From: Humulus lupulus
Taxonomy: Eukaryota > Streptophyta > Magnoliopsida > Rosales > Cannabaceae
Length of the DNA stretch: 64,000 nucleotides
Direction: 5' to 3'
Assembly (NCBI RefSeq): GCF_963169125.1
Contig: NC_084797.1
Coordinates: forward strand, 93,963,868-94,027,867
The position numbers and the translations under genes are program-made. Shown in pieces: positions 1-10,790 of the stretch. The notes beneath the pieces were generated by a model. It was given only the letters and a program-made list of their open reading frames with translations, did not search any database and was not told the origin of the DNA. Positions within the stretch are counted from its first letter, which is position 1. Each line of letters starts with the position of its first letter.

Positions 1-7
1 TGCATAC

Positions 8-235
8 GAGAACCAGGTCAACCATGCAGCAATGGCCGAAAGCTTAGACATGCTAGAAGAAAGAAGGGAAAAGGCGCAAATGAGAGTGGCGGTATACTAG
101 CAGCGGGCAGCAAGGTACTACAACTCGAGGGTGCGAGAGAGAACATTCAGAGTAGGCAACCTGGTATTAAGAAAAGTACTCCCCAACACGAGAGACCTGG
201 GGGCAGGGGTGCTTGGGGCGAACTGGGAAGGTTGA
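8..235 (+). pseudogene. Integrase C-terminal end, Tat-lineage pol (remnant)
   Basis: This frame matches the last third of the integrase at 52624-55746: an ESLDMLEERRE helix, then YYNSRVRERTFRVGNLVLRKV, then GVLGANWEG. Integrase C-terminal domains of this type bind DNA or chromatin after the DDE core. An in-frame TAG lies at 98-100, and the frame runs into TGA at 233-235 exactly where relatives continue with GPY. The GPY/F motif and the polyprotein end are therefore gone. The core domain lies left of the window. It is non-functional. Confidence 0.8.
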
Positions 236-1170
236 ACCTGCCCTTTTCTTCAGAAGTGTCAGAGGTTCTCTTCGGCATCTCGGGTACCTGGGCAGAGATA
301 GGAAATTTATGAGCCATAGACTTTCTAAGGATCCTGGAAGACCCCCCATGTGTCCTATATCTACCAGCACTTTGCTTGACCCTAGGGCGTAAGACCGAGG
401 CCAGGGGAGGAAGCGTGGGCGAGATCATAGAAAGGAACTCTAGTTCAACCGATTCATGTCTACTGCCTTCGAAGAAGGGACCCCTATGACCGGGAGACTC
501 GTCACCACAGAAGGAAAAAGGCTCAGGGGGCAAGTTTTCTTCTAGGAAAGCAATTTCAGAAAGGCAATCCTGAAGGATTGATTGTAGCTGGGAAATGTAT
601 GTCGCATGCTGGGGGGAGAAACCTAAACCTCATCCCTGGTATTGGATTTTAGCTCCTTCTCCAGATCGCACGCTTTCTATTTGAGGTAGGACAGTCTATG
701 GAGGTAGAGCGTTCACACACCCCCACGGTTAAAGGGTCTAAGAACGTCAGCCTCCGAGCTGGAGGATGACAACTCAATGAATTCAACATTGGATAGACCT
801 TTGGGACATCGCCTAGACGCCATGGACCAGCTAACACTCGAGGGCGTATATGCGTAAGGGTAACCCTATATCTACGACATGAGTGTGAAGGGTATAAGAA
901 AAGGGCCTATGTATATGTACTTGAAAGGCCATACGAAAAGAATGACAAACTCTAAAGAATGAGTTTTTTATAACCAGTAATTCTACCCTTGCGTAATCAA
1001 TATAAAAGAAAAAGAAAAAAAGAGGAAGGGGCATGTGCATCATTGGAGGAAGGAGGCATACCTGGAGGTATATGTATGAAGCCGAAGGTGTGCAAGGATA
1101 GAGTTATGGAGGCATGAGGTCGGTTGAGCGATAAGCAAGGGCAAGACCGTAGGAGCAATAGAATGCCTAG
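236..1170. other. Non-coding 3' region of the Tat-type element, no gene seen
   Basis: Between the integrase remnant and the antisense leader there is no frame resembling a known retroelement domain. The longest open stretch (147-533, minus) lacks family motifs and mostly overlaps pol in antisense. In the related elements of this window the equivalent interval holds an antisense accessory ORF, so this may be its eroded body, but I cannot align it. Confidence 0.4.
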
Positions 1171-1400
1171 CGTCACTGCAATGCTAGCCCAAAAAAAAAA
1201 GCAAAAGAATCAGGAAAAATAATAATAAAAAAAGGAGGATGAATAAATGAAATTGAAGGAAAATTACCTTAAGAATGCTTTTGTGGTGGATGGAACCTTT
1301 AAGCTCTTGAAAGTGGTTTGGAGGGAATACCACTAGGCTAGGCAAGTTTTGGTGTGGAGAAATGACTTCAAGCATTGGGGTATTTATAAGGAAAGTCAAG
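1171..1400 (-). promoter_or_regulatory. Antisense promoter and leader remnant (TATA, splice donor and acceptor)
   Basis: Read on the minus strand, a TATA motif (CTTATAAATACC, 1378-1390) is followed by a leader, a donor-like AAG|GTAATT near 1270, a long pyrimidine run and an acceptor reading GCAG|TGACG at 1171-1180. The same order, including CAG|TGACG at the acceptor, starts the accessory ORF of the 45-60 kb element. It therefore looks like the 5' end of a lost antisense accessory gene. Its activity is unknown. Confidence 0.5.
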
Positions 1401-1859
1401 GCCCCCTAGCCATTGGATTCAAGTCCATATGAATGGTGGAGATCAAGAGTGTGGGTAGCCTTGGGATCCGCAATTGAGAATGATTGGCCCTTATGCAATC
1501 TTAGGGACATTCATGGATCCCCCAAAAGTTAGATGGTTTCTGTTTTTCTTTGGACACTATAAAGAAACACAACTTCAAAACTCACTTTGTGTTTCTTCAA
1601 GCAACATTGGATAACGCTCCAAGGCTGAGTCTGCCAAAACGGCCATCCATATCAAACCAGAGAAAAAGAAAAAGTCTACAAACACACTAAAAAGTGTGCT
1701 TATAGACTCGGGGGCAAGTGTAAATACAAGAATCCTTCCCTTGTGAATTCCATTCAAGTGAACCTCTATATTACGAGGCACCTCAAAGATTATGAGACAC
1801 ATGCTATTGGGACGAAGAGGCATGGACCTTACTTGGCATCGGAGGCGTTAGGCGAGGAA

Positions 1860-2215
1860 AATCACCCTCGCTATGCGAGGGTCGTTGGCAAGCAACCCAT
1901 GCGCACGCCACCCTCGCTATGCGAGGTTACTCGGATGGCTTCCCACACGCGCGCGCCATATCCACGGAAGGCGTCGTGCCTCGCCCCCGTATGATCACAG
2001 ATGCAGCCTCGCTATGCGAGGGTACAACCTTGCCTCGCCAGGTATGATCACGCCTACAGCCTCGCTATGCGAGGGTGCAACCTTGCCTCGCCCCCTTATG
2101 ATCATGCATGCACCCTCGCTATGCGAGGGAGAAACCTCGCCTCGCCCCCATTTGATCACGCATGAAGTCTCGCTATGTGAGGGTGCAACCTTGCCTCGCC
2201 CTGTCACTCCACCAA
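1860..2215. repeat. Tandem array of CCTCGC-nnn-GCGAGG palindromes
   Basis: Units of about 57-60 bp each carry the dyad CCTCGC TAT GCGAGG, followed by GTGCAACCTTGCCTCGCCCC and TATGATCA-type spacers. The four best units lie at about 1975-2200, with looser copies at 1865 and 1910. The array is much more GC-rich than its surroundings. A dyad with the same arms occurs in the LTRs of the 25.9-30.5 kb element. Confidence 0.8.
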
Positions 2216-2865
2216 AGCAGCCTTGCTATGTCCTTCGTGTCCCGCATACGTAGACCATTGCATCTAAACAAGGGTCTCCGAGGGTCAACTCGCTATGTCA
2301 GACCCTCAAAGGATCTCTAGCATCTCATTATGTCAGGCCTTCACTAGGCCTCCCACATGCACCTTGTCTCGCCTCAAACACCCCGTGCCTCGATGAAGCG
2401 GCCTTAGTCCATTGTAGAAGTAGGTGCCACCAGCAAGGCACCTCCAAGCCTTGTCTTCTCATGACATGTAAAGTGTGGAGCCTCCTCAATATGCGTACAA
2501 GGAACAGTTGGAACTACTAAGTTAGAATTACCATGTGATCATAGGGTGCCAAACATGAATTGATGGGGACAACTGGGTACCAGATACGCGTACTGATATA
2601 GGATGTACGGCCATGACAAGGATAGGGGCGTGGCCCTGCCATCCACGTCTGACGAGTAGTGGTAGTACGAATTTGTACGGAGATTGGAGGCACTACCTGG
2701 GTACCCCCAGCCATATGACAGTGCCGACAGTACGATGTCCTACACCACTACTCTGGTAATGTCAGGGTAGACACCACTATGTCCCAAGCCACTACCCTGA
2801 CCATGCACCTGTGTACGACCTGATTCCCTGAGACCTACTTGTATTTGGGGGCCAATAGAGCCCAC

Positions 2866-2875
2866 CTATAAATAG
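2866..2875 (+). promoter_or_regulatory. LTR TATA box
   Basis: The sequence CTATAAATAG lies 188 bp before the LTR end and is followed by GGnnnGACCCCTC. The same arrangement occurs at 30260-30280 in a related LTR, which supports it as the U3 core promoter. Confidence 0.6.
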
Positions 2876-3063
2876 GGTCCGACCCCTCAGGCTAATGGGT
2901 TGGAAAATTCTTTGTATGAAAAACAATTAAGAAATATATGGTCTTGGCTCCATTATTGTTCTGTATTTTCTTTCAAGTTCTTTCCACGTTACTTTCAACT
3001 ATCCTTCACAATATAATTTGAGTTTTCTAACCTTGTATCGTTGACGAGTTCTTACCGTCAACA

Positions 3064-3875
3064 AGTAGTAATAACCTAATCCACTTATCATTTAGTATTG
3101 AATCACTCGACAATTACACTGAGGAACAAAAGTATTCACTCGTTTCTAATTTGCCCTTAATTTCTCCCCAAATATTCTTTAGATCTAAAAAATTCAAGAA
3201 AAAGCGATCTTCTGAAATGAATCCCTGGGTCCTTTATTTATACTACCCAGGGGTTGTTACATGATCAGTAATACTGGGATCGTGCTTTGGTACACTATTA
3301 TCAGGTAATGGAGATACGTGTCCACCTCCCCATGATTATGAGATCGTGTGTTTCTCGTTGTTTCTCTAGATCGTGGTAGACAATGCACGGTTGAAACCTC
3401 TTGGAAAATGTTAAGTCTTGGTTGGTCTGTGAGATCTAAGTGCTAGGCCCGACGACCCTCTAGGTGCTGGACTTTCTAATCCTCTGAGGGCTAGACCTGT
3501 GATCTTCTGGGTGCTGGACCGATTTGATCTCAGTTTGAAGGAGTGCGAGTACTTCTCAGTGAAGTGTACTTGGGAGTTTAGGTCGACCACCCCTAGGGGC
3601 TCTTGGGCATACTGGGATCGACCACCCCTGGGGTAGGGGTCAATCGGACCATCCCTAGGGGCTCTTCGGTCTGCTTAGGCTGACAAACCCTAGGGGTAGG
3701 AGTCAGGCCTACCACCCCTATGGGGTCTCGGCCTGGTCGACTTCCCTATAGGTCTTGGACCTATCTTTTTTGCTCGTCGATCTTTTCTCAATACTTCGAT
3801 GTTTTTCCCTGATTTATGATGCCACATGCCGCTTTCTCATTCACCACGTCATCCTCATATTTTTGAGGGATAACA
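3064..3875 (-). repeat. 3' LTR (outer end missing) of the 3-19 kb Tat element
   Basis: It matches 18217-19086 from AGTAATAACCTAATCC to GGATAACA. The first 140 or so bases present in the other copy are absent because the element at 1-3063 inserted there. The inner boundary is set by divergence after GATAACA, where the purine tract begins. Within it the motif GACCACCCCTAGGGG recurs. Confidence 0.85.
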
Positions 3876-3890
3876 TTTGCCCCCCAAGTT
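3876..3890 (-). other. Polypurine tract (3')
   Basis: On the minus strand it reads AACTTGGGGGGCAAA directly before the LTR start TGTTATCC. This is where plus-strand DNA synthesis would be primed in the element's replication. Confidence 0.8.
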
Positions 3891-4063
3891 TATTGTAATG
3901 TATTCAACATTACGGTAAACTTGATCCTTGCCCGAGAAACACATTGTTGCAGTACTTTAACAACTAAGTTCCTCGGGACATTATGTAGTCCTTTTTTAAC
4001 TATCGATAATTTGCTCAGCACAAATTTTTAAAGGATAAATGGTAATTCTTATAAATAATTAGG

Positions 4064-4360
4064 TTTTTCAAGGAAAATTAATTTCCTAAAAATCCAGTAT
4101 ATTTATCAAGGAAATTTGAAGTCCTAAAAATATAATATATTTTTCAAAGATATTAATTCCTAAAAATACAAAATATTTTTCAAGGAATTTTATTTCCTAA
4201 AAATATAAGATATTTCTCAAGGAATTTGAATTCCTAAAAATATAGATATTTTTCAAGGAATTTTAAATTCCTAAAAATGTAGATATTTTCAAGGAATTTT
4301 AAATTTAAACCATACTAGATATTTTTCATGGAAATTTGAATTCCTAAAAATATCTTGTCA
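4064..4360. repeat. AT-rich palindromic tandem array
   Basis: About seven units of 43-50 bp repeat the pattern CAAGGAA-TTTnAA-TTCCT-AAAAATAT. Each unit is centred on a GGAATTTGAATTCC-like dyad. The array lies between the 3' LTR and the leader of the antisense accessory ORF, just upstream of the TATA-like motif at 4369. Confidence 0.75.
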
Positions 4361-4368
4361 ATCTGAGA

Positions 4369-4480
4369 GTTTATAAGTAAGGCCTCACTAGTCATTCTCT
4401 TGCTCTGTGCGCCTCACCCATAGGAGTCTCCAAGCCTGATTTCTTCAATTCTTCATCAAACATAGATCTTTGGTAGGTAC
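4369..4480 (+). promoter_or_regulatory. Putative promoter and leader donor site of the antisense accessory ORF
   Basis: TTTATAAG at 4369-4376 is followed about 100 bp later by a donor-like TTTG|GTAGGT (4472-4473). The ORF opens about 1 kb downstream at 5474, behind a pyrimidine-rich stretch. The layout parallels 46568-47324 in the other Tat element. Direct proof of transcription is lacking. Confidence 0.4.
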
Positions 4481-4639
4481 TTTCTCCTAATCCTTACAGC
4501 ATTTAATTTAAATGTGCTTAGATTTAGAGGAAATACTTTGAATCTTTGAGGAATTTTTTTTTAATCTTATTCTTTTGTTTTATTTTGATCCAAAATAATT
4601 GACTTATTTGAATCAAGTTACGATTTCTCTGTGAAATTC

Positions 4640-5350
4640 CTTAGCCTAGGCGATTTCTAGGGTTACAAACCCTAGCACATGTGACTTCAGGGATGTAAAA
4701 CCCTAGGCCGACCACCTCTTTGAGATCCATTAGCCTGTGATTTCTAGGGTTTCAAACCCTAACATAGGCGATTTCCAGGGATGTCTATTCCCTCTTGGGC
4801 CGACCACCCTAGGGCTTCATTATGGCCCGAGTACCTCCAGGGCTTCTTTTCCCTTGCCTTATGCGATTTCCAGGTCTAGGATTAGGGTTAGGGCCGACCA
4901 CCCCTAGAGTTTCCAATCATGGGCCGAGTACATCTAGGGCTTCCTTGTCCTTTCTTTATGTGATTTCCAGGTCTATGATTAAGGTTAGGGCCAACCACCC
5001 CTTTTAGATTCCAACATGGGTTGAGCAGTGCTTACCTCATGGGCCGACCACCACACCCCTAGGCGAATTCTAGGGATCCAGGGTGGTCGGCCCAAGCATA
5101 AGTCGACCACCTAGGACCCTAAAAATAATTTTTTCTCTTCTCAACTAATCTCTTCGGGGTTTTCCTTGTACTGTACAAATTATTTTTATTGGAGACTTAA
5201 ACTTTAGTCCTCTTGCATTTCTTTGAAGTTTGCATCCCTAGGGTGGTTGGCCTAAGGTTGTAGACCGATCACCTATGCCCCATCTTTCATGCTTTGTAAT
5301 CTTATGGATTCAGGGTGGTCGACCCAGGTTTAGTCTCACTGGGCCTACCC
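4640..5350. repeat. Dispersed GGCCGACCACCCCTAGGG motifs in the accessory-ORF leader
   Basis: At least seven imperfect copies of GGCCGACCACC with CCCTAGGG occur here in both orientations, for example near 4800, 4890, 4990, 5040, 5090, 5240 and 5315. The same words fill the element's LTRs at 3575-3745 and 18755-18960. The stretch is otherwise non-coding, and if the leader is spliced it is intronic. Confidence 0.6.
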
Positions 5351-5473
5351 CCTATATAGACTTTTTCTCCTGATTTGTTCATTTTTTCTCCTTAGTTCAT
5401 GGATATGCCCCCAGCTGTTGGCTTCATTATGTTCACTTACTAACTTTTCTCTTTATTTTTCTTCTGTTGCAAA

Positions 5474-8030
5474 TGTACAACTCCTCTTCACCAGACAAGT
5501 CAGTAAGCGAGCGTAATCCCCAGGAGTTCTTGGAAAGGGTGAAAAGGATTCTCCCTCGCTCCACTTTTTATTTTTTTAGTGAGGAAGACTACTTGAAAAG
5601 GTATAGCCCAATGGCGAGAGTAAAATAGACAACTTAGCAACCTTCCGAAGATGATCCTCATATTTCCAGGTAGATCACTCAGTGCTCTTCGTCGGGCTCT
5701 TCTTAGCACAGTACGCCCTGCGGCTCTCAAGACACATCTCAGCGAAGTCATTCTTCTCAGTGGAATATGTCTGGTTAGCGAGACCCATAGCAACGCCCTT
5801 CACATCAGGATACTAGTCGTGTTCCCCATCAGTCTTTTTCTCAGCGAGAACATATCGAGGGCTCTCATCGCCATTCTACTCATCCTCAGGAGTGTTCTAT
5901 TCACAGGTTCCAGCCTAAGGTGGTTCGCACTCCTTCCATGAGTAAGACAGTCTCGCCAACTGTGCAACAGAAGAAGAGACATCAAAAGGAGTTCCATTCA
6001 TCAAATTCTGGGGCCAGATCATATGGAAACTAGTTGAGAAGCCTCACACTATTGATTATGAAGTTATGTGGTTCAAGGGGGCTGCCTCTGAAATGACTGA
6101 AGAGAAGGTAAAGAACTTGAGGAAGACCTTTGACCTCACTGGCGTGTTTATTACTATCCCTGGTCTAGATGACAGAGCTGAGGACCCCCCTTTGGGTATG
6201 TGCCCTTGGACACGTTCTGCCATCAAGTATGGCACCCTACTTCCTCTTCATCCATACTTCCTTAGCGTTGAGGACTATTTTGGTATTATTCCTTCTCAAC
6301 TGGCTCCTAATGCAATATTGGTCTTATCTGCGTTATACATTATCTATCACCACAGAAACTGGGCTGCTCTAAAGCCTCACGAGATCCACTACTTGTTTGT
6401 TCTGAAGATGAACCCTTCTTAGCGCAACTCGGGGTATTTCCACTTCCACCATTATATGAGCAAGGGTAACAACACCTTCTTGGAAGAGATCTCTGGAAAT
6501 AACAAGGCATTTAGATATGTCAACAACTATTTCTTTACTAAGGACGCAAAGGCAAACTACTTTAAGCACATTGGGCCCTTTTATAGACCGCTCCCCACCC
6601 AGGCTATGATAGTTAGGGCCAAGGCATTGATTTCCATGACCCCTGAGGAGAAGAATTTCAAGACCCTTGTTACTTCAGAGAACCTTAGGATGGTCAAGTT
6701 GTTTCCTCCTACTATAGCCGATGTTCCGGATGACGATGGTCCTGAACTCGTGAACGCCATAGACTACCCGAGACCCATTCATGTCGAGGAGGTACCCTCT
6801 TTTCCTGTGCTAGCTGGATGGAAGGATGATGAGGTGGGCGCATCTGTCGCTTACTCATCGCTTGCTATGGATGACTTTGATGAGACTACGTTTGAGCCTG
6901 AATCTCATTCAGAAGGTTCAACACTTTATCACCTTTAGTTTATGATTTGTCTGTGCTTAATATCCTTCTAACATTTTATCTTCCTTTGCAGGCTTAGATA
7001 TGTTTTATTTTGTTCATACCCAGCAGAGGTCGAATCCCACCGAGGCCAGTCCTTCTATTCGAGAGGCAAAAAGGGTCAGGGTTGAGGTTGAGTCGATAAT
7101 GGAGGTTCCTTTCGAGGTGTCTCCTCTGAATCTTTTGGCGTCTAGTCTGATTCTTTTGGCATCTAGTCCTATTGCAGAGGTAGAGCCATATATGTCTAGA
7201 CCAGTGCCTCCCATTTCCACTGATGCGGATGCTTCCTGTTCTGCACCTGCTCCCTTATCTGAGCAACACCAGTCTGCTACATGGAACTTAGGTGCCCTCA
7301 TGGACCGAGCATCTCATCTGGAGCAAATGACAATATGGATTTTAATGGGATTAAGAATGAGGACTTGAGAACCATTCTAACGAAGTCACTCCTAGCATTC
7401 AGAGTGTGAGTCCTTTACATTTCTCTTCTTGTCTCTTGTGTGCTGACGTTTATCTAACACTTATATGTTTTTTTTTTGCAGGAACTAATGCTGGTCTCTC
7501 ATAACCATGATAGGTCTATGTAGTATACCTCTACGCTCTCCAACCTTCATTCTGAGCTCGATGTTGTTCGCCAAGAGGTGCTATACCTTAGGCGTATCCT
7601 CGGCTCTAGGGATGCTGACATTGCTTCGAAGGATGAAGAGATTAACACCCTCTGCAATACTGTTGAGCTTAAATAGCAGGAAGTGACCGAGTTGACTCTC
7701 AGGATAACCCAGATGGAGGGGAAACTTGCCGATCAGCACCAACAGTCAGAAGCTGACAAAGAGAAGTTGATTGCTGGCATGGATCGATTGCGGAAGGATG
7801 CTCTTGTCGAGAAATAGCAAGAGGTCAAAGATGCCCGGGACAAGGCTTGACAGGAGTATTCAGAGACAACTCTCTCTTGCTTCTACTTGTTCTGGAAGTC
7901 CAATAAAAATCTGAACTCGAATTTCCTTCCCGAGAAGACGTGAGTGAAGGAGCTTAGGAAGTGTCTGGCTCATGAGGCTGCCAAGGCTCAGGGTGGTCTT
8001 TTAGATGATACTCCTCGCCCTAGTTATTCT
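5474..8030 (+). pseudogene. Antisense accessory ORF (plant gypsy-associated domain plus coiled coil), broken
   Basis: It lies antisense to gag-pol. A Gln/Ser-rich start (5474-6000, with several stops) leads into a conserved block at 6066-6900, with SAIKYGTLLPLHPYF, then VEDYFGIIPSQLAPNA, then NSGYFHFHHY and KGNNTFLEEISGNNKAFRY. From memory this resembles Pfam's putative gypsy-type transposon family, whose function is unknown. A low-complexity stretch (7000-7370) and a coiled coil (7545-7850) follow. The equivalent gene at 46.6-51.1 kb has the same order. Stops are mostly TAG or TGA where relatives carry CAG or CGA, as expected from cytosine deamination. A frame slip lies near 7330. Confidence 0.75.
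7404..7481 (+). other. Probable intron in the accessory ORF
   Basis: The donor AGA|GTGTGAGT and the acceptor TTTTTTTGCAG| bracket 78 bp that are rich in pyrimidines. Joining the flanks keeps phase between the helical segment ending in LLAFR and the coiled coil starting ELMLVSHNHD. This indicates a spliced antisense transcript. Confidence 0.6.
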
Positions 8031-8490
8031 TCCCTTGGTCTTTTATTCTGTCTGTCCTTTCATGCCATTGGTGGGGCACCTTGTACTTGACAATTTTTAC
8101 ATATGACATTTCATTCCTTTATGCTTTTTTGTTATGAGTACTCAGTGTATTGATTGAAAATTTTAATTTCCAATGTTTACTAAGTATATCAACTCACAAC
8201 CCTCATTGGTTCAGGTATGAGTATACTCTGAACACATGTATTTCACATGCCATACTAACCATACTCTTTTATGTTTTTCATGCTAGCAACCATGGTAATG
8301 TGAGTAGTATGATACTTCACCAAGTACCATGAACAGAATAGGTCAGGTCGACCACCAATGCCTTTTTTGTTTTTTTTTTTTTTGCACTTTCGAAACATAT
8401 GTTGAACAAATGTCCTAGAAAAACTTGAGCTTGCTCATTACTTAAGGTCATGCCCTCATTTCTTGTGTATACCCCAATCGGTATGTACTA
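8031..8490. other. Non-coding gap after the accessory ORF
   Basis: AT-rich sequence with no recognisable frame. One 60-codon open stretch (8150-8332) has no family features. It probably contains the 3' end of the antisense transcript. Confidence 0.4.
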
Positions 8491-8493
8491 TAT

Positions 8494-8535
8494 GCCCCCC
8501 AAGTGATCATGGGTTTAAAAAACCTTGGTCACTTG
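8494..8535 (-). promoter_or_regulatory. Internal polypurine-like tract joined to a hairpin
   Basis: GCCCCCCAAG (8494-8503; minus strand CTTGGGGGGC) overlaps an inverted repeat. The outer arms are CAAGTGA (8500-8506) and TCACTTG (8529-8535). The inner arms are GGTTT (8512-8516) and AAACC (8520-8524). An equivalent with the same outer arms but a different inner stem lies at 52400-52451 in the other Tat element. The purine tract matches the real 3' tract at 3876-3890. Confidence 0.6.
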
Positions 8536-8797
8536 CTACTTGACCATGCCTTACTTAAAGTGTTAGACACATAGTACTATCCTTTTCACCCAATGATGCA
8601 AGAATCAAATTCTTGTCCCTCATTCGTAGTCGGGTGATGGTTTCATACTCAGTAGTAATGATAATTATACATAGATGCAGATAGTGTAGCAAGTGTCGAT
8701 CACGATCTACGTAATCTCTTGTGTACTCGCTATAATGATTGTAGACAGAAGTGTCTAAGTTGGACCAAGTAACGAGTCTTAGATCAAATTATCGATC

Positions 8798-9376
8798 GGT
8801 CCCTCAAGGACCAGATTCGATTATGATCCGATGATGGCGACTGGTCTTCAGACCAGTATTTTATTTTTTGATCGTATGGGTCGATAGGTTCCTCAAGAAC
8901 CAGGATCGAACGTGATCAAATAATGGCAATTGGTCCTCGGACCAGTCTCTTTTGTTGATTGTATGGGTCGATAGGTTCCTCAAGAACCAGGATCGAACGT
9001 GATTAATAAATTTGGCGCCAAGGTCCTAGGACCTGTCTCTTGTTTGGATTGTATAGGTTGATAGGCTCCTCAAGAACCAAGATCAAACATGATCCATAAT
9101 TTGGTGACAAGGCCCTAGGAACTGGCTCTCGTTTGGATCATATGAGTCGATAGGCTCCTCAAGAACCAAGATCGAACTTGATCCATAATTTGGCAACAAG
9201 GTCCTAGGACCTGTCTTTCGTTTGGATCGTATGGGCCAATAGGCCCTCAAGAAGCAAGATTGAACATGATCCATATTTTGGCAACAAGGTCCTAGAACCT
9301 GTCTCTCGTTTGGATCGTATGGGTCGATAGGTCCCTCAAGGACCAAAATTGAACATAATCCGATGGGGTTGACAGG
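8798..9376. repeat. 89 bp tandem array with GGTCCTAGGACC core
   Basis: Unit starts (GGTTCCTCAAGAACC or close) fall at 8798, 8887, 8974, 9064, 9153, 9242 and 9330, giving seven units, the last partial, with a period of 87-90 bp. Most units contain a GGTCCTnGGACC dyad and a CCTCAAGAACC-like dyad. The array lies just downstream of pol in gag-pol sense, a position known in Ogre/Tat elements for variable tandem repeats. Confidence 0.9.
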
Positions 9377-9531
9377 TCTAAAGGACAGGTCCCTCATTGA
9401 AAGAAATTAAAATAATTAAGTGAAAGTTAAGAAATTAAATTCATTCATTGAAGCACAACGGTTGTTACATAGATAATTTGAAAAATACTACATTTACAAA
9501 TTAAAATTTGTGTAGCTGCTGAACAGCGTCA

Positions 9532-10790
9532 CTAATAGTACCGGCGGAGGTGTTCCCCATTCCAGTAGTTTTTTATTAGTTCTCCATTCAATCGAGCTAT
9601 CTTGTACGTCCATGGTGGGATCACCTCCTCCACAAGGTATGGCCCTTCCCAATCAGGTCCTAGCACCCATGCTGTAGTGTCCTTAGTGTTTAGGAACATC
9701 CTCCTGAGTACTAATTCCACAACTTGGAATTTTCGATCTTTCACTCTGGAGTTGAAGTATCTGGCCAGTTTTTGTTGATGTGCTACCACTTTGAGACTTT
9801 CCTTTTTTTGTCTTTCTTTGATTAAATCGAGCGACTCTTCTATCAGTTGATGGTTCCTCCCCTGATCGTATGTCTCTCGTCTATGCGATGGGGGAGTGAG
9901 TTCAACTAGCAACATGGCTTCATACCCAAATTCCAAAGAGGATGCCATATGCCTTGTCACTGTTCGTGCCATCGTTCGATGTGGCCAGGCTCATTTGTCT
10001 TGTCCAAGGTGCTTCTTCAGAGTGTCTTTGGTAGTCTTGTTCACTGCTTCTACTTGACCATTAGCTTGGGGGTGTGCTACCGAGGAAAATCTCTTTGTGA
10101 TTCCATGCCTCGTACAAAAGTCAGTGAACATATCACTGTCGAATTGAGTCCCATTGTCTAAGACTATCTTCCTTGGTAGACCAAATCGACATATGATATT
10201 ATTCACCACAAAGTCTAAGACTTTCTTCAAGGATATGGTGGTGATCGGTTTTGCTTCAGTCCACTTGGTGAAGTAGTCCATGGCTACAACAGCAAATTGG
10301 ACTCCTCCTCTTCCCGTAGGTAGCTTTCTGATCAGGTCGATCCCCCATACAGCGAAAGGCCAAGGGCTTTGCATTTGTGTTAATTCTCTAGGTGTCGCCC
10401 GGGGTATCTTGGAGAACATATGACACTTATGGCATCTTTTGACATACTTCATCGAGTCTTCATTCATCGTCGGCCAAAAGTATCCTTGTCTAAGGATTTT
10501 CTTTAATAGGCTCTGCCCCCCGGCGTGATCTCCACAAAACCCCTCGTGTTCCTCGATCATTAACAACTTTGACTGGTCGGGTGTAATGCACCTTAGCAGT
10601 GGTAGGGAGTACCCTCGTCTGTACAGGACCCCTTTGACTGGTTGTGCAGCTTGTCTCACCAACTTCCTTACTTTATTCCGACCACTGGGTACTATTCCTT
10701 GGTTGAGACAGGCAATAATAGGTGTCATCCATGGATCTCCTAACTCAACAGGTAGTGCCTCGTGCTCGGTTATGCTTCTTTCCACCAAGT
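9532..10790 (-). pseudogene. Integrase, Tat-lineage pol (decayed)
   Basis: Two frames, 10788-9991 and 9972-9532, together cover integrase. The zinc-finger part has GFCGDH and CHKC. The core keeps WGIDL, LDNG (first Asp of the usual DNG) and ANGQVEAVNK, so the D,D,E residues are visible. The second frame continues to WEGPYLVEEV and the terminal HLRRYY seen at the end of the 52.6-55.7 kb pol. Between the two frames a TGA and a gap of roughly 20-25 codons remove the ELPRVLWAYRTT region. It is non-functional. Confidence 0.85.

Larger units (their letters stand above)
1..3063 (+). mobile_element. 3' part of a Tat-type Ty3/gypsy LTR retrotransposon
   Basis: The right-hand end of an element that starts outside the window. 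In order it holds an integrase C-terminal remnant (1-235), about 1.5 kb of non-coding 3' region, a purine tract (about 1708-1718) and a 3' LTR (1719-3063). The LTR ends in CCGTCAACA and abuts, without a gap, the LTR of the next element, whose first 140 or so bases are missing here. The element therefore inserted into that LTR. The target duplication cannot be checked because the left end lies outside the window. Confidence 0.8.
1719..3063 (+). repeat. 3' LTR (1,345 bp), Tat-type element at the left edge
   Basis: The LTR begins TGTAAATACAAG right after a purine-rich tract (ACTCGGGGGCAAG) and ends CCGTCAACA. Its start (TGTnnATnCnAnAATCC) and its end resemble the LTR of the gag-only element at 25859-30460, so the two are related families. 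It holds a palindrome-bearing tandem array (1860-2215) and a TATA box (2866-2875), followed by a leader whose GGGTTGGAAAATTC is shared with the 30 kb LTR. Confidence 0.8.
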
